The position numbers and the translations under genes were made by a program. Below are positions 14,579 through 23,359 of a stretch of DNA of 31,090 nucleotides, piece by piece. The stretch is from NCBI GenBank assembly GCA_900757715.1, contig CAAEOZ010000217.1, positions 1-31,090 of the forward strand, given 5' to 3'. The notes under the pieces were generated by a model. It was not told the DNA's origin, ran no database searches, and saw only the letters and a list, made by a program, of their open reading frames with translations. The first letter of the stretch is position 1. Each line of letters starts with the position of its first letter. The DNA is from an uncultured Veillonella sp. Lineage in GTDB: Bacteria > Bacillota > Negativicutes > Veillonellales > Veillonellaceae.

Positions 14579-17500
14579 ATGAGTCGACTCATGTATATTT
14601 CTAACTTAGGAAAACAAATCCAATATATAGAAAAGGCTGTTGCTACCTACCCTGAATTGATACAAGGCGAGGTGGATATTTGCAATATGAAAAAGCCGCC
14701 TTGCTGGGACGGTGATTTTGAAAGTCGCCTTCGTGCTGCCGATGTAGTGCTCGTAACAAACATGGGGATTGGCTTAGACTCGCCATTCTTAGAGCGCCTT
14801 GAGCGATGGCTATATGCACATCATCCAAAATACTGGATCGATGTGGTGGAGCCTAAGAAAACGGATATTCTGTATCGTAACATAGATGAAGATAAACGGA
14901 TTCGTCTTGAAAGTTATCGTCGTACTAGTGGCATCATGAACTATGTGCGGCTCATTAACGGTGCTTTCAGTACAAAACCAATTTCTGAATGGGAAGAACC
15001 TGACCGAATTCCGTGGCAAGCCATTATGGGGAGAGCAGGCAATATCTACGAGACCTACGATGAGTTTATGGATGCCGAAGGGAACCCTGATTGGCCGTCC
15101 ATTGCGGTGTACTTTTACCGTGACGAGTGGATTATGGGGGATATTTATTATCAACAGGCCTTATTTGAAGAAATTTATAAACATCAGTACAATCCGATTA
15201 TCTTTTATGGGCAATACGGTTCGAATCCTCGCGTAGGCATTCCGAATATGAAATTGTCCATGAACCATCTTTTTGGGAAGGATGTATTCCCCTTTGACGT
15301 GCTTATCAATACTTGTAAATTCTCCTTCCAGTCCTTAGGGGCTCAAACCTTGGAGGAGCTAAAATTACAGGACGTACCTATCATTCAAGGGTATACCATA
15401 TACATGGATGAGAAGTCCTGGGTTGAGAATCCTCAAGGAGTTACGCCGTTAGATGTAAATTTATCCATATCACAGCCTGAGTTAGATGGTGTTATTCAAG
15501 GCGGTGTAGTGGCCTGTCAGACCTTTGATGAGCGTGGTCACTATGTGTATTTACCCGTGAAAGAGCGAATTGCAGCCGTCGTTCAGCGAGCTATTAAATG
15601 GTCTAAGCTACGCCATATTCCTGTATCTGAGCGAAAGATAGCCATTGTTTTACATAACTATCCGCCTAAGAATTCTAATATTGGTTCTGCAGCAGGCCTT
15701 GATACACCTGAGTCGGTGCTACGATTATTAGAACAGATGAAAGAGGAAGGTTATACGATAGATTCTGTGCCTGATATGAGTGCAGATTTAATGGACCTTG
15801 TTACATCCCACATGACAAACGACCGCTCCATGCTTACCGATGAGTTGCTAGCTTCGGCTGAAGGTCGCTTGAGCAGTAAGGATTACAAAGCATACTTTGA
15901 AACACTGCCAGCAGATACGCAACAAGCCATGGTTACATCTTGGGGGGAAGCCCCAGGAGATGTATTTGTCTACGATGATGAAGTCATCATACCAGGTTTT
16001 TCCAATGGCAATCTGTGGATTACGGTGCAACCACCGCGCGGGTTCGGGGAGAATGTATCTGCCATTTATCACGATCCTTGCTTACCTCCACCGCATCAAT
16101 ATTTGGCCTTTTACCACTGGATTCGGAATGTCTTTCAAGCTGATGCGGTCATTCATGTAGGCACACATGGCTCCTTAGAATGGTTGCCTGGCAAGGGAGC
16201 CGGCCTCAGCGCTAGTTGTTATCCTGAAATCGGCATCTCAGGTTTACCGAATATTTATCCGTATTGGACAACCATCATTGGGGAAGGTATACAAGCAAAA
16301 CGGCGTAGTTCAGCCTGTTTAGTGGGTCACTTGTCACCACCGATGACGACGGCGGGGCTCTACGATGAATTTGAAGAGCTAGAAGCTTTACTAGATGAGC
16401 ATAGTCATTTTGAACAGGAGCATCCTGAGAGTGTAGCTGACATAGGCGAAGTGATTCGCGAAAAGGCCCTGGCCTGTCATCTTATCGATGAAGAAAAGGG
16501 GACTACTATGGTGGTGGACGATATAATTACAGAAGTTCACGAAAAGCTAAGCGACTTAAAGCATATGCAAATGCGCAATGGGTTACATATCTTGGGTCAA
16601 GGCCCTGAGGGGACAGATTTAGAAGAATTTATTACTGCTATCATACGGACCCCTCAAGGGGATAATGCATCAGGTCTTGAAACGCTAGCCGCTGAGTTAG
16701 GGTATGATTGGTCGTATCTAGAGCAACATGCTGGCGAAGTCAATGATGACGGAATCCGTAATAATGTAATTATCGATAAAATTTGGCAGGAATTACGAGC
16801 GTTTGTGTCTAATATTATACATAAACCAGATTATAAGGCTCCTCAAAGTTTAGAGCCTTTGGTAGATGCCATAGTTCGTGAGTATATACCTAAATTAGGT
16901 CAAACCAAAAATGAGCTCAGCTCTATCTCTAAAGCGTTACAAGGAACCTATGTTGAGCCTGGCCCCGGTGGAGCCCCATCGAGTGGTCAAGTCGATGTAT
17001 TACCTACGGGTCGTAACTTTTATGGTTTAGATGAGAGAGCCTTGCCTACAAAGATAGCCTACCAATTAGGTATAGAGCTTGCAGATCAAGTTATGGCTGA
17101 TTATATTTTAAATGAACAGCGTTATCCTGAGACGATAGGGATTATCTTATGGGCTAGTAGCAACTCTAGAAGTCATGGTCAGTGTTTAGGTGAATTCCTC
17201 TACTTATTGGGGGTTCGCCCTAAATGGCAATCTAACGGTCGTATTTCAGGGCTCGAGGTCATTCCACTAGATGAATTACAACGCCCTCGTATCGACGTGA
17301 TGGGCCGCATTAGTGGTCTTATTCGAGATATGATGCCTACTGCCATTAGTTGGCTCGACAAGGCTGTTGAAATGGTGGCAGAATTAGATGAGTCTTTGGA
17401 AGACAACTACGTGAAAAAGCACATTCATGATGATGTGGATTGGCTCGTTGAACAAGGTGAAGATCCTATGCTAGCCACTAAAAAGGCGCGCCTTCGTATC

Positions 17501-18202
17501 TTTGGTGACCCACCACAAGCCTATGGCACGGGTGTGGGTGCCCTGATTGAAGGGAAAAACTGGGAGTCCTTAAGCGACATTGCACAAGTTTACAGCAAGT
17601 GGAGTAGCTTTCACCTGCACAAGGACATTCCTCAGGATATGAGGCTATTCCAACGGCGATTAACTACGATGGATGTAACCATTAAGAACGAAGATAATCG
17701 GGAAACGCACATTTTGAGTGCTGATGATTATTATAGCTATCATGGTGGTCTCATTGCGGCAGTGCGAAATGCAAAAGGTAGTGCCCCTCGTGCCTATGTG
17801 GGGGATAGTACAGATCGAAGCCGCGTCGTGATGCGGTCCTTATCAGATGAGTTTCGCCGCGTTGTACAAGGAGAAACGCAGAATCCGAAATTCATTCAGG
17901 CCATGATGAACCATGGCTACAAAGGGGCATCGGATATGTCTAATGTGGTTTCTCATAGTTTTGGCTGGGATGTTACCAGTGATGTGGTGCCTGACTGGGT
18001 TTATGAGGGGTATGCTAACAAATATGCTTTAGACAAAGTGGTGCAAGAATGGATGCGCAATGTAAACCCTTGGGCCTTACAGCGCATTGCAGAAATTTTG
18101 TTAGAAGCTGCTCAACGTGGCTATTGGGATGCAGCTCCAGATATGCTGGAGGAATTGCAGTCCCTATATATTTCCATGGAAGGTGTTATAGAAGGTCGTT
18201 AA
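14579..18202 (+). CDS. cobN: CobN-like chelatase large subunit
   Basis: A 1207-residue cytoplasmic protein spanning the whole CobN/BchH/HmuS family length. Key blocks are 'GTHGSLEWLPGKGAG' (H530 within GTHGS, a conserved histidine region) and 'ASSNSRSHGQCLGEFLYLLG' (from residue 859), followed by 'GRISGLIRDMMP'. Family members bind the tetrapyrrole and carry out metal insertion (cobalt in CobN, magnesium in BchH); the HmuS branch occurs in heme-uptake operons and is linked to anaerobic heme use. Here it follows its two ATPase partners by 3 nt and precedes a binding lipoprotein by 1 nt, all in a TonB/ABC uptake cluster. GGAGG precedes ATG 14579. The direction of chemistry and the metal are not decided by the sequence. 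Confidence 0.9.
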   Translation: MSRLMYISNLGKQIQYIEKAVATYPELIQGEVDICNMKKPPCWDGDFESRLRAADVVLVTNMGIGLDSPFLERLERWLYAHHPKYWIDVVEPKKTDILYRNIDEDKRIRLESYRRTSGIMNYVRLINGAFSTKPISEWEEPDRIPWQAIMGRAGNIYETYDEFMDAEGNPDWPSIAVYFYRDEWIMGDIYYQQALFEEIYKHQYNPIIFYGQYGSNPRVGIPNMKLSMNHLFGKDVFPFDVLINTCKFSFQSLGAQTLEELKLQDVPIIQGYTIYMDEKSWVENPQGVTPLDVNLSISQPELDGVIQGGVVACQTFDERGHYVYLPVKERIAAVVQRAIKWSKLRHIPVSERKIAIVLHNYPPKNSNIGSAAGLDTPESVLRLLEQMKEEGYTIDSVPDMSADLMDLVTSHMTNDRSMLTDELLASAEGRLSSKDYKAYFETLPADTQQAMVTSWGEAPGDVFVYDDEVIIPGFSNGNLWITVQPPRGFGENVSAIYHDPCLPPPHQYLAFYHWIRNVFQADAVIHVGTHGSLEWLPGKGAGLSASCYPEIGISGLPNIYPYWTTIIGEGIQAKRRSSACLVGHLSPPMTTAGLYDEFEELEALLDEHSHFEQEHPESVADIGEVIREKALACHLIDEEKGTTMVVDDIITEVHEKLSDLKHMQMRNGLHILGQGPEGTDLEEFITAIIRTPQGDNASGLETLAAELGYDWSYLEQHAGEVNDDGIRNNVIIDKIWQELRAFVSNIIHKPDYKAPQSLEPLVDAIVREYIPKLGQTKNELSSISKALQGTYVEPGPGGAPSSGQVDVLPTGRNFYGLDERALPTKIAYQLGIELADQVMADYILNEQRYPETIGIILWASSNSRSHGQCLGEFLYLLGVRPKWQSNGRISGLEVIPLDELQRPRIDVMGRISGLIRDMMPTAISWLDKAVEMVAELDESLEDNYVKKHIHDDVDWLVEQGEDPMLATKKARLRIFGDPPQAYGTGVGALIEGKNWESLSDIAQVYSKWSSFHLHKDIPQDMRLFQRRLTTMDVTIKNEDNRETHILSADDYYSYHGGLIAAVRNAKGSAPRAYVGDSTDRSRVVMRSLSDEFRRVVQGETQNPKFIQAMMNHGYKGASDMSNVVSHSFGWDVTSDVVPDWVYEGYANKYALDKVVQEWMRNVNPWALQRIAEILLEAAQRGYWDAAPDMLEELQSLYISMEGVIEGR

Positions 18203-18203
18203 T

Positions 18204-19115
18204 ATGAAACAAAGAATATCTATTATATGTACCATATTAATGATGGTACTTCTGGTGGTCGGCTGTGGTCCTACGCAAACAGGGACTACGGGCACCACAC
18301 ATCAAGTTACGGATGGCGCAGGTGTAACCGTTACGGTGCCTAACGAGCCGAAGCGCATCGTTCCCATCGCTGCGAGCACAGAGGATATTGTGTTATCTTT
18401 GGTTGATCCGAGCCGAGTGGCAGCTGTTGGCACGGTGCCTAATAATGTGCCTGATGAGTCTGCCAAGGTTGAGAAACATGTGAAAGCAACTGCTGAATCC
18501 ATGCTCTCTGTACAACCTGATCTAGTGTTAGTTCCAAACTGGATATCTCCAGATGCGATTGGGGAAATGCGGAATATGCAAATTCCTGTTTACGTCTATA
18601 AGACGCCTACTACGGTAGAAGAAGCAAAGGCTGTTATTCATGAAATTGCAGGTCTTTTACATGCATCGGATGAAAAGATGATTGCTAGTATGGATGCAGA
18701 TCTGAAAACTATAGAAGAACTAGCAAATAAACATACCGGTGAACGCCCTGTAGTGGCATTTTATACGCAATTTGGTTTAACCGGCGGCAAGGGGTCAACC
18801 TTTGATGATATGACTAAATATCTGAAGGTCACCAATGCGGCTGCCCAATTAGGATTAGGCCCTTTTGATAATGGAACGCGAGAGGATTTAATTAAAGCGA
18901 ATCCGGATATTATTATTATTCCATCTGTGTCTTACACTTCGGATGGTACTACACCGGCAACGGCAGAACAACTCTATTCTGATCCTGCTCTGCAAGGGGT
19001 TAAGGCCATCGCCAATCGCCGTGTGTTCCTCGTAGATTCCTTGCAGGTCATGAGTTATTCCCAATTTATGACACGGGCAATGGTTTCTATGGCACAATAT
19101 ATATATGGTATGTAG
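18204..19115 (+). CDS. Second ABC substrate-binding lipoprotein (FecB/BtuF type)
   Basis: A 303-residue lipoprotein with lipobox LVVGC (lipid cysteine at residue 21). The mature protein follows the same class III plan as the product of 8715-9668, with 'VPNEPKRIVPIAAS', 'SVQPDLVLVPNWIS' and 'ANPDIIIIPSVSY'. It starts 1 nt after the CobN stop and has no permease of its own next to it. Two explanations fit: it shares the FecCD-type permease upstream but brings a different ligand, or it works with the third receptor that follows 22 nt later. A 7-bp inverted repeat (GTACCAT/ATGGTAC, 18229-18249) lies in its signal-peptide codons. Confidence 0.87.
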   Translation: MKQRISIICTILMMVLLVVGCGPTQTGTTGTTHQVTDGAGVTVTVPNEPKRIVPIAASTEDIVLSLVDPSRVAAVGTVPNNVPDESAKVEKHVKATAESMLSVQPDLVLVPNWISPDAIGEMRNMQIPVYVYKTPTTVEEAKAVIHEIAGLLHASDEKMIASMDADLKTIEELANKHTGERPVVAFYTQFGLTGGKGSTFDDMTKYLKVTNAAAQLGLGPFDNGTREDLIKANPDIIIIPSVSYTSDGTTPATAEQLYSDPALQGVKAIANRRVFLVDSLQVMSYSQFMTRAMVSMAQYIYGM

Positions 19116-19137
19116 GTTAATGTGTGTGGAGGTTTTT

Positions 19138-21006
19138 ATGAAAGTATCAAGAATGCAACGATTATCTATGTACGTAGGGTTAGCCCTCGTATTTGGTAGC
19201 ACTTTGAGTGCACCAAATGTATTAGCTGTTGAGGGTGGGGATGCGAAAGAATCGCATACCATTGTTGTTACCGCAACTCGTAGTGAACAACAGCTTTCAG
19301 AAGTGCCAGCTAGTGTAGGCGTAGTAACAGGTGACGATATTCGTGAGCGCCATGCTACGAATATGAACGAAGCCTTGAACATCGTACCGGGCGTAGATAT
19401 TAATACGTATGGTGGTGGCGTAGGTTACACGAACTCCAATGTGTTCCGCATCAATGGTTCCGACCAAGTATTATACTTGGTAGACGGCATTAATATGGGC
19501 GCAGCTGGTGTAAACCCGCCGATGACTATTTTGAAAGATATGTCTAGTATTGATCGCGTTGAAGTACAACGTGGAGCAGGTTCTACTTTGTATGGTTCCG
19601 GTGCTATCGGTGGTGTAGTAAACGTAATCACTGCAAAACCTGAGCAAGGTGTACAAACTAAACTTCGCGTGATGGGTGGTAGCAATGATTTAGAGCAATA
19701 CGCAATTACCAATGAAGGTAGCAAAAATGATTGGTACTGGCGTGTAGGCGTACAAAAAGATATCATTGGGTCCTACAAAGATGGTCATGGCGTGCGCATT
19801 CCTCAACATGGCAACAGCCATACTGCATCCTTCATGGTGGGCAATACAATAAATGATAAGAACGATGTAAAAATAGCTTACGACACATATCGTGGTGATG
19901 TAATGTACTCCGACCATTTGGGTGCTCTTAATCACATTCGTTATGGTAACGAAGCAAATGACTCCTTACGCGCGATTTGGAACAATAAAATCAGCAATCG
20001 TTGGAGCCATCAATTATACTTGATGAACAATCACTATAAAACAACATACGATGGGTACTTAACGGATGTGAAGACTCGTGGTATTGGTGATCAAGTTACG
20101 TATAAAGCGAAAGACCATACTGTAGTAGGCGGCTTCGACTGGCGTCAAGATAAAGTGGTTAACATGGGCGGCGTGAAGCTTACGAACGCATCTTACTTTA
20201 TTCAAGATGAATGGAAATTTGCTCCTAAGTGGACTGTAACGCCTGGTATCCGCGTTGACCACCATTCCTCTTTCGGTACTCATACATCTCCATCCATCAG
20301 CCTCGGCTATGATGTAAATGAGAAGACAAATGTGTATGCTGCGTATAAAGAGTACTTCTTGGCACCTACACCATACCAATTATTTGATGGTTTCAATGGC
20401 AACCGCAATTTGAAACCGGAAACAGGTCATGAATTTGATTTAGGTGTACACCACAAATTCGGTAAAACATGGAATAGTAATCTCAGCTTCTTCAGCCGTA
20501 GTACGAAGGATAAAATCGGTTGGGTTATGACTGATCCGGCAAACTTCACAGGTCAATATCGCAATTTTGACACTGAAAAAGCTCGTGGCATCAATGCGGA
20601 TGTGCGTAAACAATTGACTAATCACTTGTCCGCACGTCTTGGCTATACGTATACTCATATCGATGCAACACCAACTCGCAAAGCTAACCGTGATGGATAT
20701 GTACCAAAACATGCTGTTAACGCAGGCCTTGATTACAACGATGCTAAATGGGATGCTCATTTGGATATTCGTGGTATTATCAATCGTCCTGGTACAGCAG
20801 ATAATGTATTCCCACGTAAAACGTATTGGTTGGCTGATATCAGCGCTAACTATCGCATACGCGAAAATGTTACTGTATTTGGTCGTATCAATAATATCTT
20901 TGATACATACTATGCGGAACAATCTAACGTTCGTTGGGGCAACCCTGGTGACTGGTGGCCAGGTCAAGGTCGCAACTTCCGTCTAGGAGTAGAAGTGACT
21001 ATCTAA
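19138..21006 (+). CDS. TonB-dependent outer-membrane receptor (third, BtuB/CirA-like)
   Basis: A 622-residue receptor with signal peptide (about 1-30, cleavage after VLA), a canonical TonB box TIVVTATR at 41-48, a plug domain with 'VDGINMGAAG' and 'IDRVEVQRGAGSTLYGSGA', and a 22-strand-type barrel. It differs clearly from the tandem pair upstream and does not end in phenylalanine but in '..EVTI'. 'NRNLKPETGHEFDLGVHHKF' region carries the family's NLKPE block; the FRAP motif typical of many heme receptors is not seen ('YFLAPTPYQ' at the corresponding place). GGAGG at 19128-19132, 5 nt upstream, fixes ATG 19138 over an in-frame ATG at 19105 that lies inside the previous gene. Last gene of the cluster, followed by a terminator. 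Confidence 0.88.
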   Translation: MKVSRMQRLSMYVGLALVFGSTLSAPNVLAVEGGDAKESHTIVVTATRSEQQLSEVPASVGVVTGDDIRERHATNMNEALNIVPGVDINTYGGGVGYTNSNVFRINGSDQVLYLVDGINMGAAGVNPPMTILKDMSSIDRVEVQRGAGSTLYGSGAIGGVVNVITAKPEQGVQTKLRVMGGSNDLEQYAITNEGSKNDWYWRVGVQKDIIGSYKDGHGVRIPQHGNSHTASFMVGNTINDKNDVKIAYDTYRGDVMYSDHLGALNHIRYGNEANDSLRAIWNNKISNRWSHQLYLMNNHYKTTYDGYLTDVKTRGIGDQVTYKAKDHTVVGGFDWRQDKVVNMGGVKLTNASYFIQDEWKFAPKWTVTPGIRVDHHSSFGTHTSPSISLGYDVNEKTNVYAAYKEYFLAPTPYQLFDGFNGNRNLKPETGHEFDLGVHHKFGKTWNSNLSFFSRSTKDKIGWVMTDPANFTGQYRNFDTEKARGINADVRKQLTNHLSARLGYTYTHIDATPTRKANRDGYVPKHAVNAGLDYNDAKWDAHLDIRGIINRPGTADNVFPRKTYWLADISANYRIRENVTVFGRINNIFDTYYAEQSNVRWGNPGDWWPGQGRNFRLGVEVTI

Positions 21007-21107
21007 TAGATATAACTACTGCAATGGTTCGATTATAAAGCTATACTAATAATTGACAATTACGTCGTAGTTATTTGTATAGTTTCAAAAAGTAATCTAT
21101 ATCATGG

Positions 21108-21140
21108 TGAAAGAGCCTCTCGTGGGGCTCTTTCATTTTT
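21108..21140 (+). terminator. Terminator of the uptake/chelatase cluster
   Basis: TGAAAGAGCC (21108-21117) pairs perfectly with GGCTCTTTCA (21126-21135), 8-nt loop, then TTTTT. Marks the end of the 18-kb cluster. Confidence 0.93.
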
Positions 21141-21372
21141 ATTATAGTTTTTGATGGTATATTGAGACCGCACTGAGTACCATGAGAGTTATTTTCAATA
21201 ACCGATAAATTAAGTATAGGTAAATAAGTATATGTTATAAAACTATAGATTTTCTATAGTAAAAGCTCTATAATATTATGTATCTATCTATAGGTATTCA
21301 TAGTTTATGTTTTGTGATGTACTTGTATATTTGCTTGTATAGTAAGTGTTTTGTTACTTTCACAGTTATCAA
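21141..21372. other. AT-rich leader region before the aminotransferase
   Basis: The gap from the cluster terminator to the aminotransferase hairpin holds no supported gene. It must carry the aminotransferase promoter, but several overlapping TATA-like hexamers (for example TATAGT near 21339) make a single assignment unsafe. I looked for a T-box leader and saw no specifier or antiterminator consensus. Confidence 0.5.
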
Positions 21373-21400
21373 AACCTTCCAATGGAGAAGGTTGATTTTT
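21373..21400 (+). promoter_or_regulatory. Terminator-like hairpin in aminotransferase leader
   Basis: AACCTTC (21373-21379) and GAAGGTT (21387-21393) make a 7-bp stem, followed by GATTTTT, then the ribosome site AGAGGAG. Position directly before the gene suggests an attenuator rather than the end of an upstream transcript. No antiterminator partner was identified. Confidence 0.45.
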
Positions 21401-21417
21401 AGAGGAGTTGGATCGAA

Positions 21418-22740
21418 ATGAAACAACCAGAATTATCGCCGTATATGATGGCTCGGAAGCCGTCTGGCATTCGCCTAGGACAAATTAAATTCTTGGAACG
21501 TAAGAACCCGCCTATCTTGGTGAATGGTTCTATTGGCAATGTAATGCGTCCTATGCATCCCGCCATGCAGCGTAGGTTGTTTGATTTGGGCGGTGTCAAT
21601 AGCCCGTTCCATAATGGGATTGTGCCATATGTACCAACTACGGGCACTGATGAGTGTCGAGAAGCGTTTCTCCACATTTTGCGCAGCCAAGGCTTTGATA
21701 CAACAGGGCTTGATGTACTTGTAACAGACGGTGCATCCATGGCGATGGAAATCATCATGCTCGGCGTATGTGGTGGTGCTGGCGAAGAAGAACGTCCTCT
21801 TTTGATGTTCAATCCTTCTTATACAAACTATGATGCAGTAGGTCTTCGCATTGGTCGTAAAACGGTTACTGTAGAACGGGAGCTCAATGAAAATGGTGAG
21901 TTCGAATTGCCCTCTGTAGAGACTGTTGAGCAACGCATTATCGAGACAAAACCTGGGGCGTTGCTTATCATTCCTTATGATAATCCTACAGGTCAATTAT
22001 TTAGCAAAGAAACGCTTATTGAATATACTAAATTGTGCGTTAAACATAATTTATGGATTATCTCTGACGAAGCGTACCGTGAATTGGCTTATGAAAAAGG
22101 GAAAGAAACATCTAGCATTTGGGCCTTAACCGATAAAGATGTGCCTGGCATCGAAGGCCGCCGTATCAGCCTTGAAACGGCTAGCAAGGTTTGGAATGCG
22201 TGTGGACTTCGCATTGGAGCTATCATTACGGATAATAAATTATGTTATGAAAAATCTGTTGCGGAATATACGGCAAACCTCAGCGCTAATACATTGGGCC
22301 AATATATCTTTGGCGCATTGAAACATGAGTCCTACGCGCAATTGCACAACTGGTATGAGCAACAACGCGACTACTATCGTCAAATGATCTTTGAACTCCA
22401 CAAAGGTTTTAAAGAGGCAGAACCGGACTTTATCGTGTCTCGCCCTGAAGCGTCTATTTACTTTGTAATCGACGTGAGAAAGGTTGCAAAACCTGGCTTT
22501 GATGGTGTAGAATTTGCTTCTTGGTGTGCCGAACACGGTGCAGTAAGCCTTGATGATGGCAAGGAATATACTTTGCTTATGGCGCCGCTCAATGGTTTCT
22601 ATAGCGGTAAAAATGGCAATGATAACCCTGGTAAAACACAGTTGCGTGTATCTTTCTGTGAAAATCCAGATTTATTGCGCTTGGCTCCTGAATTATTATC
22701 TAAATTATTCAGAGCTTACGAAGCACAACGAAATGTATAA
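21418..22740 (+). CDS. PLP-dependent class I/II aminotransferase
   Basis: A 440-residue fold-type I enzyme. The PLP-binding lysine is K257 in 'ETASKVWNACGLRIG', the usual SK....G.R.G motif. Upstream are 'PYDNPTGQLFS' (the NPTG motif) and 'ISDEAYREL' (the aspartate that contacts the pyridine nitrogen), all in the expected order. It would transfer an amino group between an amino acid and a 2-oxo acid in the cytoplasm; the donor cannot be read from sequence. AGAGGAG lies about 11 nt before ATG 21418. It is monocistronic, with hairpins before and after it, and has no evident tie to the chelatase cluster. Confidence 0.88.
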   Translation: MKQPELSPYMMARKPSGIRLGQIKFLERKNPPILVNGSIGNVMRPMHPAMQRRLFDLGGVNSPFHNGIVPYVPTTGTDECREAFLHILRSQGFDTTGLDVLVTDGASMAMEIIMLGVCGGAGEEERPLLMFNPSYTNYDAVGLRIGRKTVTVERELNENGEFELPSVETVEQRIIETKPGALLIIPYDNPTGQLFSKETLIEYTKLCVKHNLWIISDEAYRELAYEKGKETSSIWALTDKDVPGIEGRRISLETASKVWNACGLRIGAIITDNKLCYEKSVAEYTANLSANTLGQYIFGALKHESYAQLHNWYEQQRDYYRQMIFELHKGFKEAEPDFIVSRPEASIYFVIDVRKVAKPGFDGVEFASWCAEHGAVSLDDGKEYTLLMAPLNGFYSGKNGNDNPGKTQLRVSFCENPDLLRLAPELLSKLFRAYEAQRNV

Positions 22741-22744
22741 AAGT

Positions 22745-22780
22745 AAAGAGTGCCCTCCCAAATGGGAAGGCACTCTTTTT
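22745..22780 (+). terminator. Terminator after aminotransferase
   Basis: AAAGAGTGCC (22745-22754) pairs with GGCACTCTTT (22769-22778), with CCC/GGG pairing in the inner part, followed by T residues. Strong Rho-independent signal. Confidence 0.92.
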
Positions 22781-22825
22781 AAGTTATGAGTTGTATATAT
22801 ACTATAAGTGGTATAGTATCACATA

Positions 22826-22868
22826 AAAAAGAGCTATAATTTTGAATATTATAGCTCTTTTCGTTTTT
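22826..22868. terminator. Bidirectional terminator between convergent genes
   Basis: AAAAGAGCTATAAT (ending 22840) pairs with ATTATAGCTCTTTT (22848-22861). A-run on the left and CGTTTTT on the right mean it can end transcripts in both directions; it probably mainly serves the minus-strand ArsR gene, since the aminotransferase already has its own terminator. Confidence 0.8.
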
Positions 22869-22897
22869 CCCTAGATATGGTAAGTAGGGAAGGGCTT

Positions 22898-23359
22898 TTA
22901 TTTACTTTTTTCATCATGCTGCGGTCCCTTAGTACGTATTTCGACTGCCAGTTGCTCGCTAGGTATGGAGCTTTCATCAATTGATGGATATGATGTGTCT
23001 TCTAAGATAACCGTCTCTAATAATTTGTCAATTTCGTCAGACTGTATGGATACTTCTTTGTTGTACCATTCGCCAAATTCGTGAATAACCTCTTCGTTGC
23101 GACGAAAATAGGTATATTGGTCGATTTTGCGCGATTCTACAAGTTCAGCATTCTCTAAGATGCTCATAAATGTAGAAATAGAAGATTGCGATACACCGCA
23201 GCGCTTTTGGATACTCTTAACGCTCACACTATGAGGGAAATCGATAAGAGTGTTAGAGTGTACTTGTACACCGAATTCTTTCTCTGGGCGTTTTAGCCAC
23301 AATATAATATCTAACCGATGCGGATTTGATAATGCTTTCAAGATTTTTAACGGGTCCAT
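22898..23359 (-). CDS. ArsR-type winged-helix regulator
   Basis: A 153-residue DNA-binding protein. 'DPLKILKALSNPHRLDIILWL' region, whose key feature is KALSNPHRL at residues 8-16, is the ArsR family N-terminal helix; the helix-turn-helix is about residues 47-75 with 'RCGVSQSSISTFMSILENAEL', and the wing includes 'YTYFRRNEE'. No clear cysteine metal-site (CxC) of metal-sensing ArsR proteins is seen; the only cysteine is in 'KRCGVS'. An acidic C-terminal tail of ~40 residues is extra. GAGG precedes the ATG on the minus strand. It is divergent from fixCXAB, with a palindrome between them, so it may regulate itself and the fix genes. Confidence 0.85.
   Translation of the reverse strand: MDPLKILKALSNPHRLDIILWLKRPEKEFGVQVHSNTLIDFPHSVSVKSIQKRCGVSQSSISTFMSILENAELVESRKIDQYTYFRRNEEVIHEFGEWYNKEVSIQSDEIDKLLETVILEDTSYPSIDESSIPSEQLAVEIRTKGPQHDEKSK

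Noticed and set aside
11628..18202. Magnesium chelatase for (bacterio)chlorophyll synthesis
   Set aside because: No other chlorophyll gene is present, the organism type is a non-phototrophic anaerobe, and the large subunit is CobN-like.
18888..19382. 164-codon minus-strand frame across the lipoprotein and receptor genes
   Set aside because: It overlaps two well-supported genes and shows no protein signature.
20440..20967. 175-codon open frame on the minus strand inside the third receptor
   Set aside because: It is a shadow of the receptor gene, without a ribosome site or family motif.
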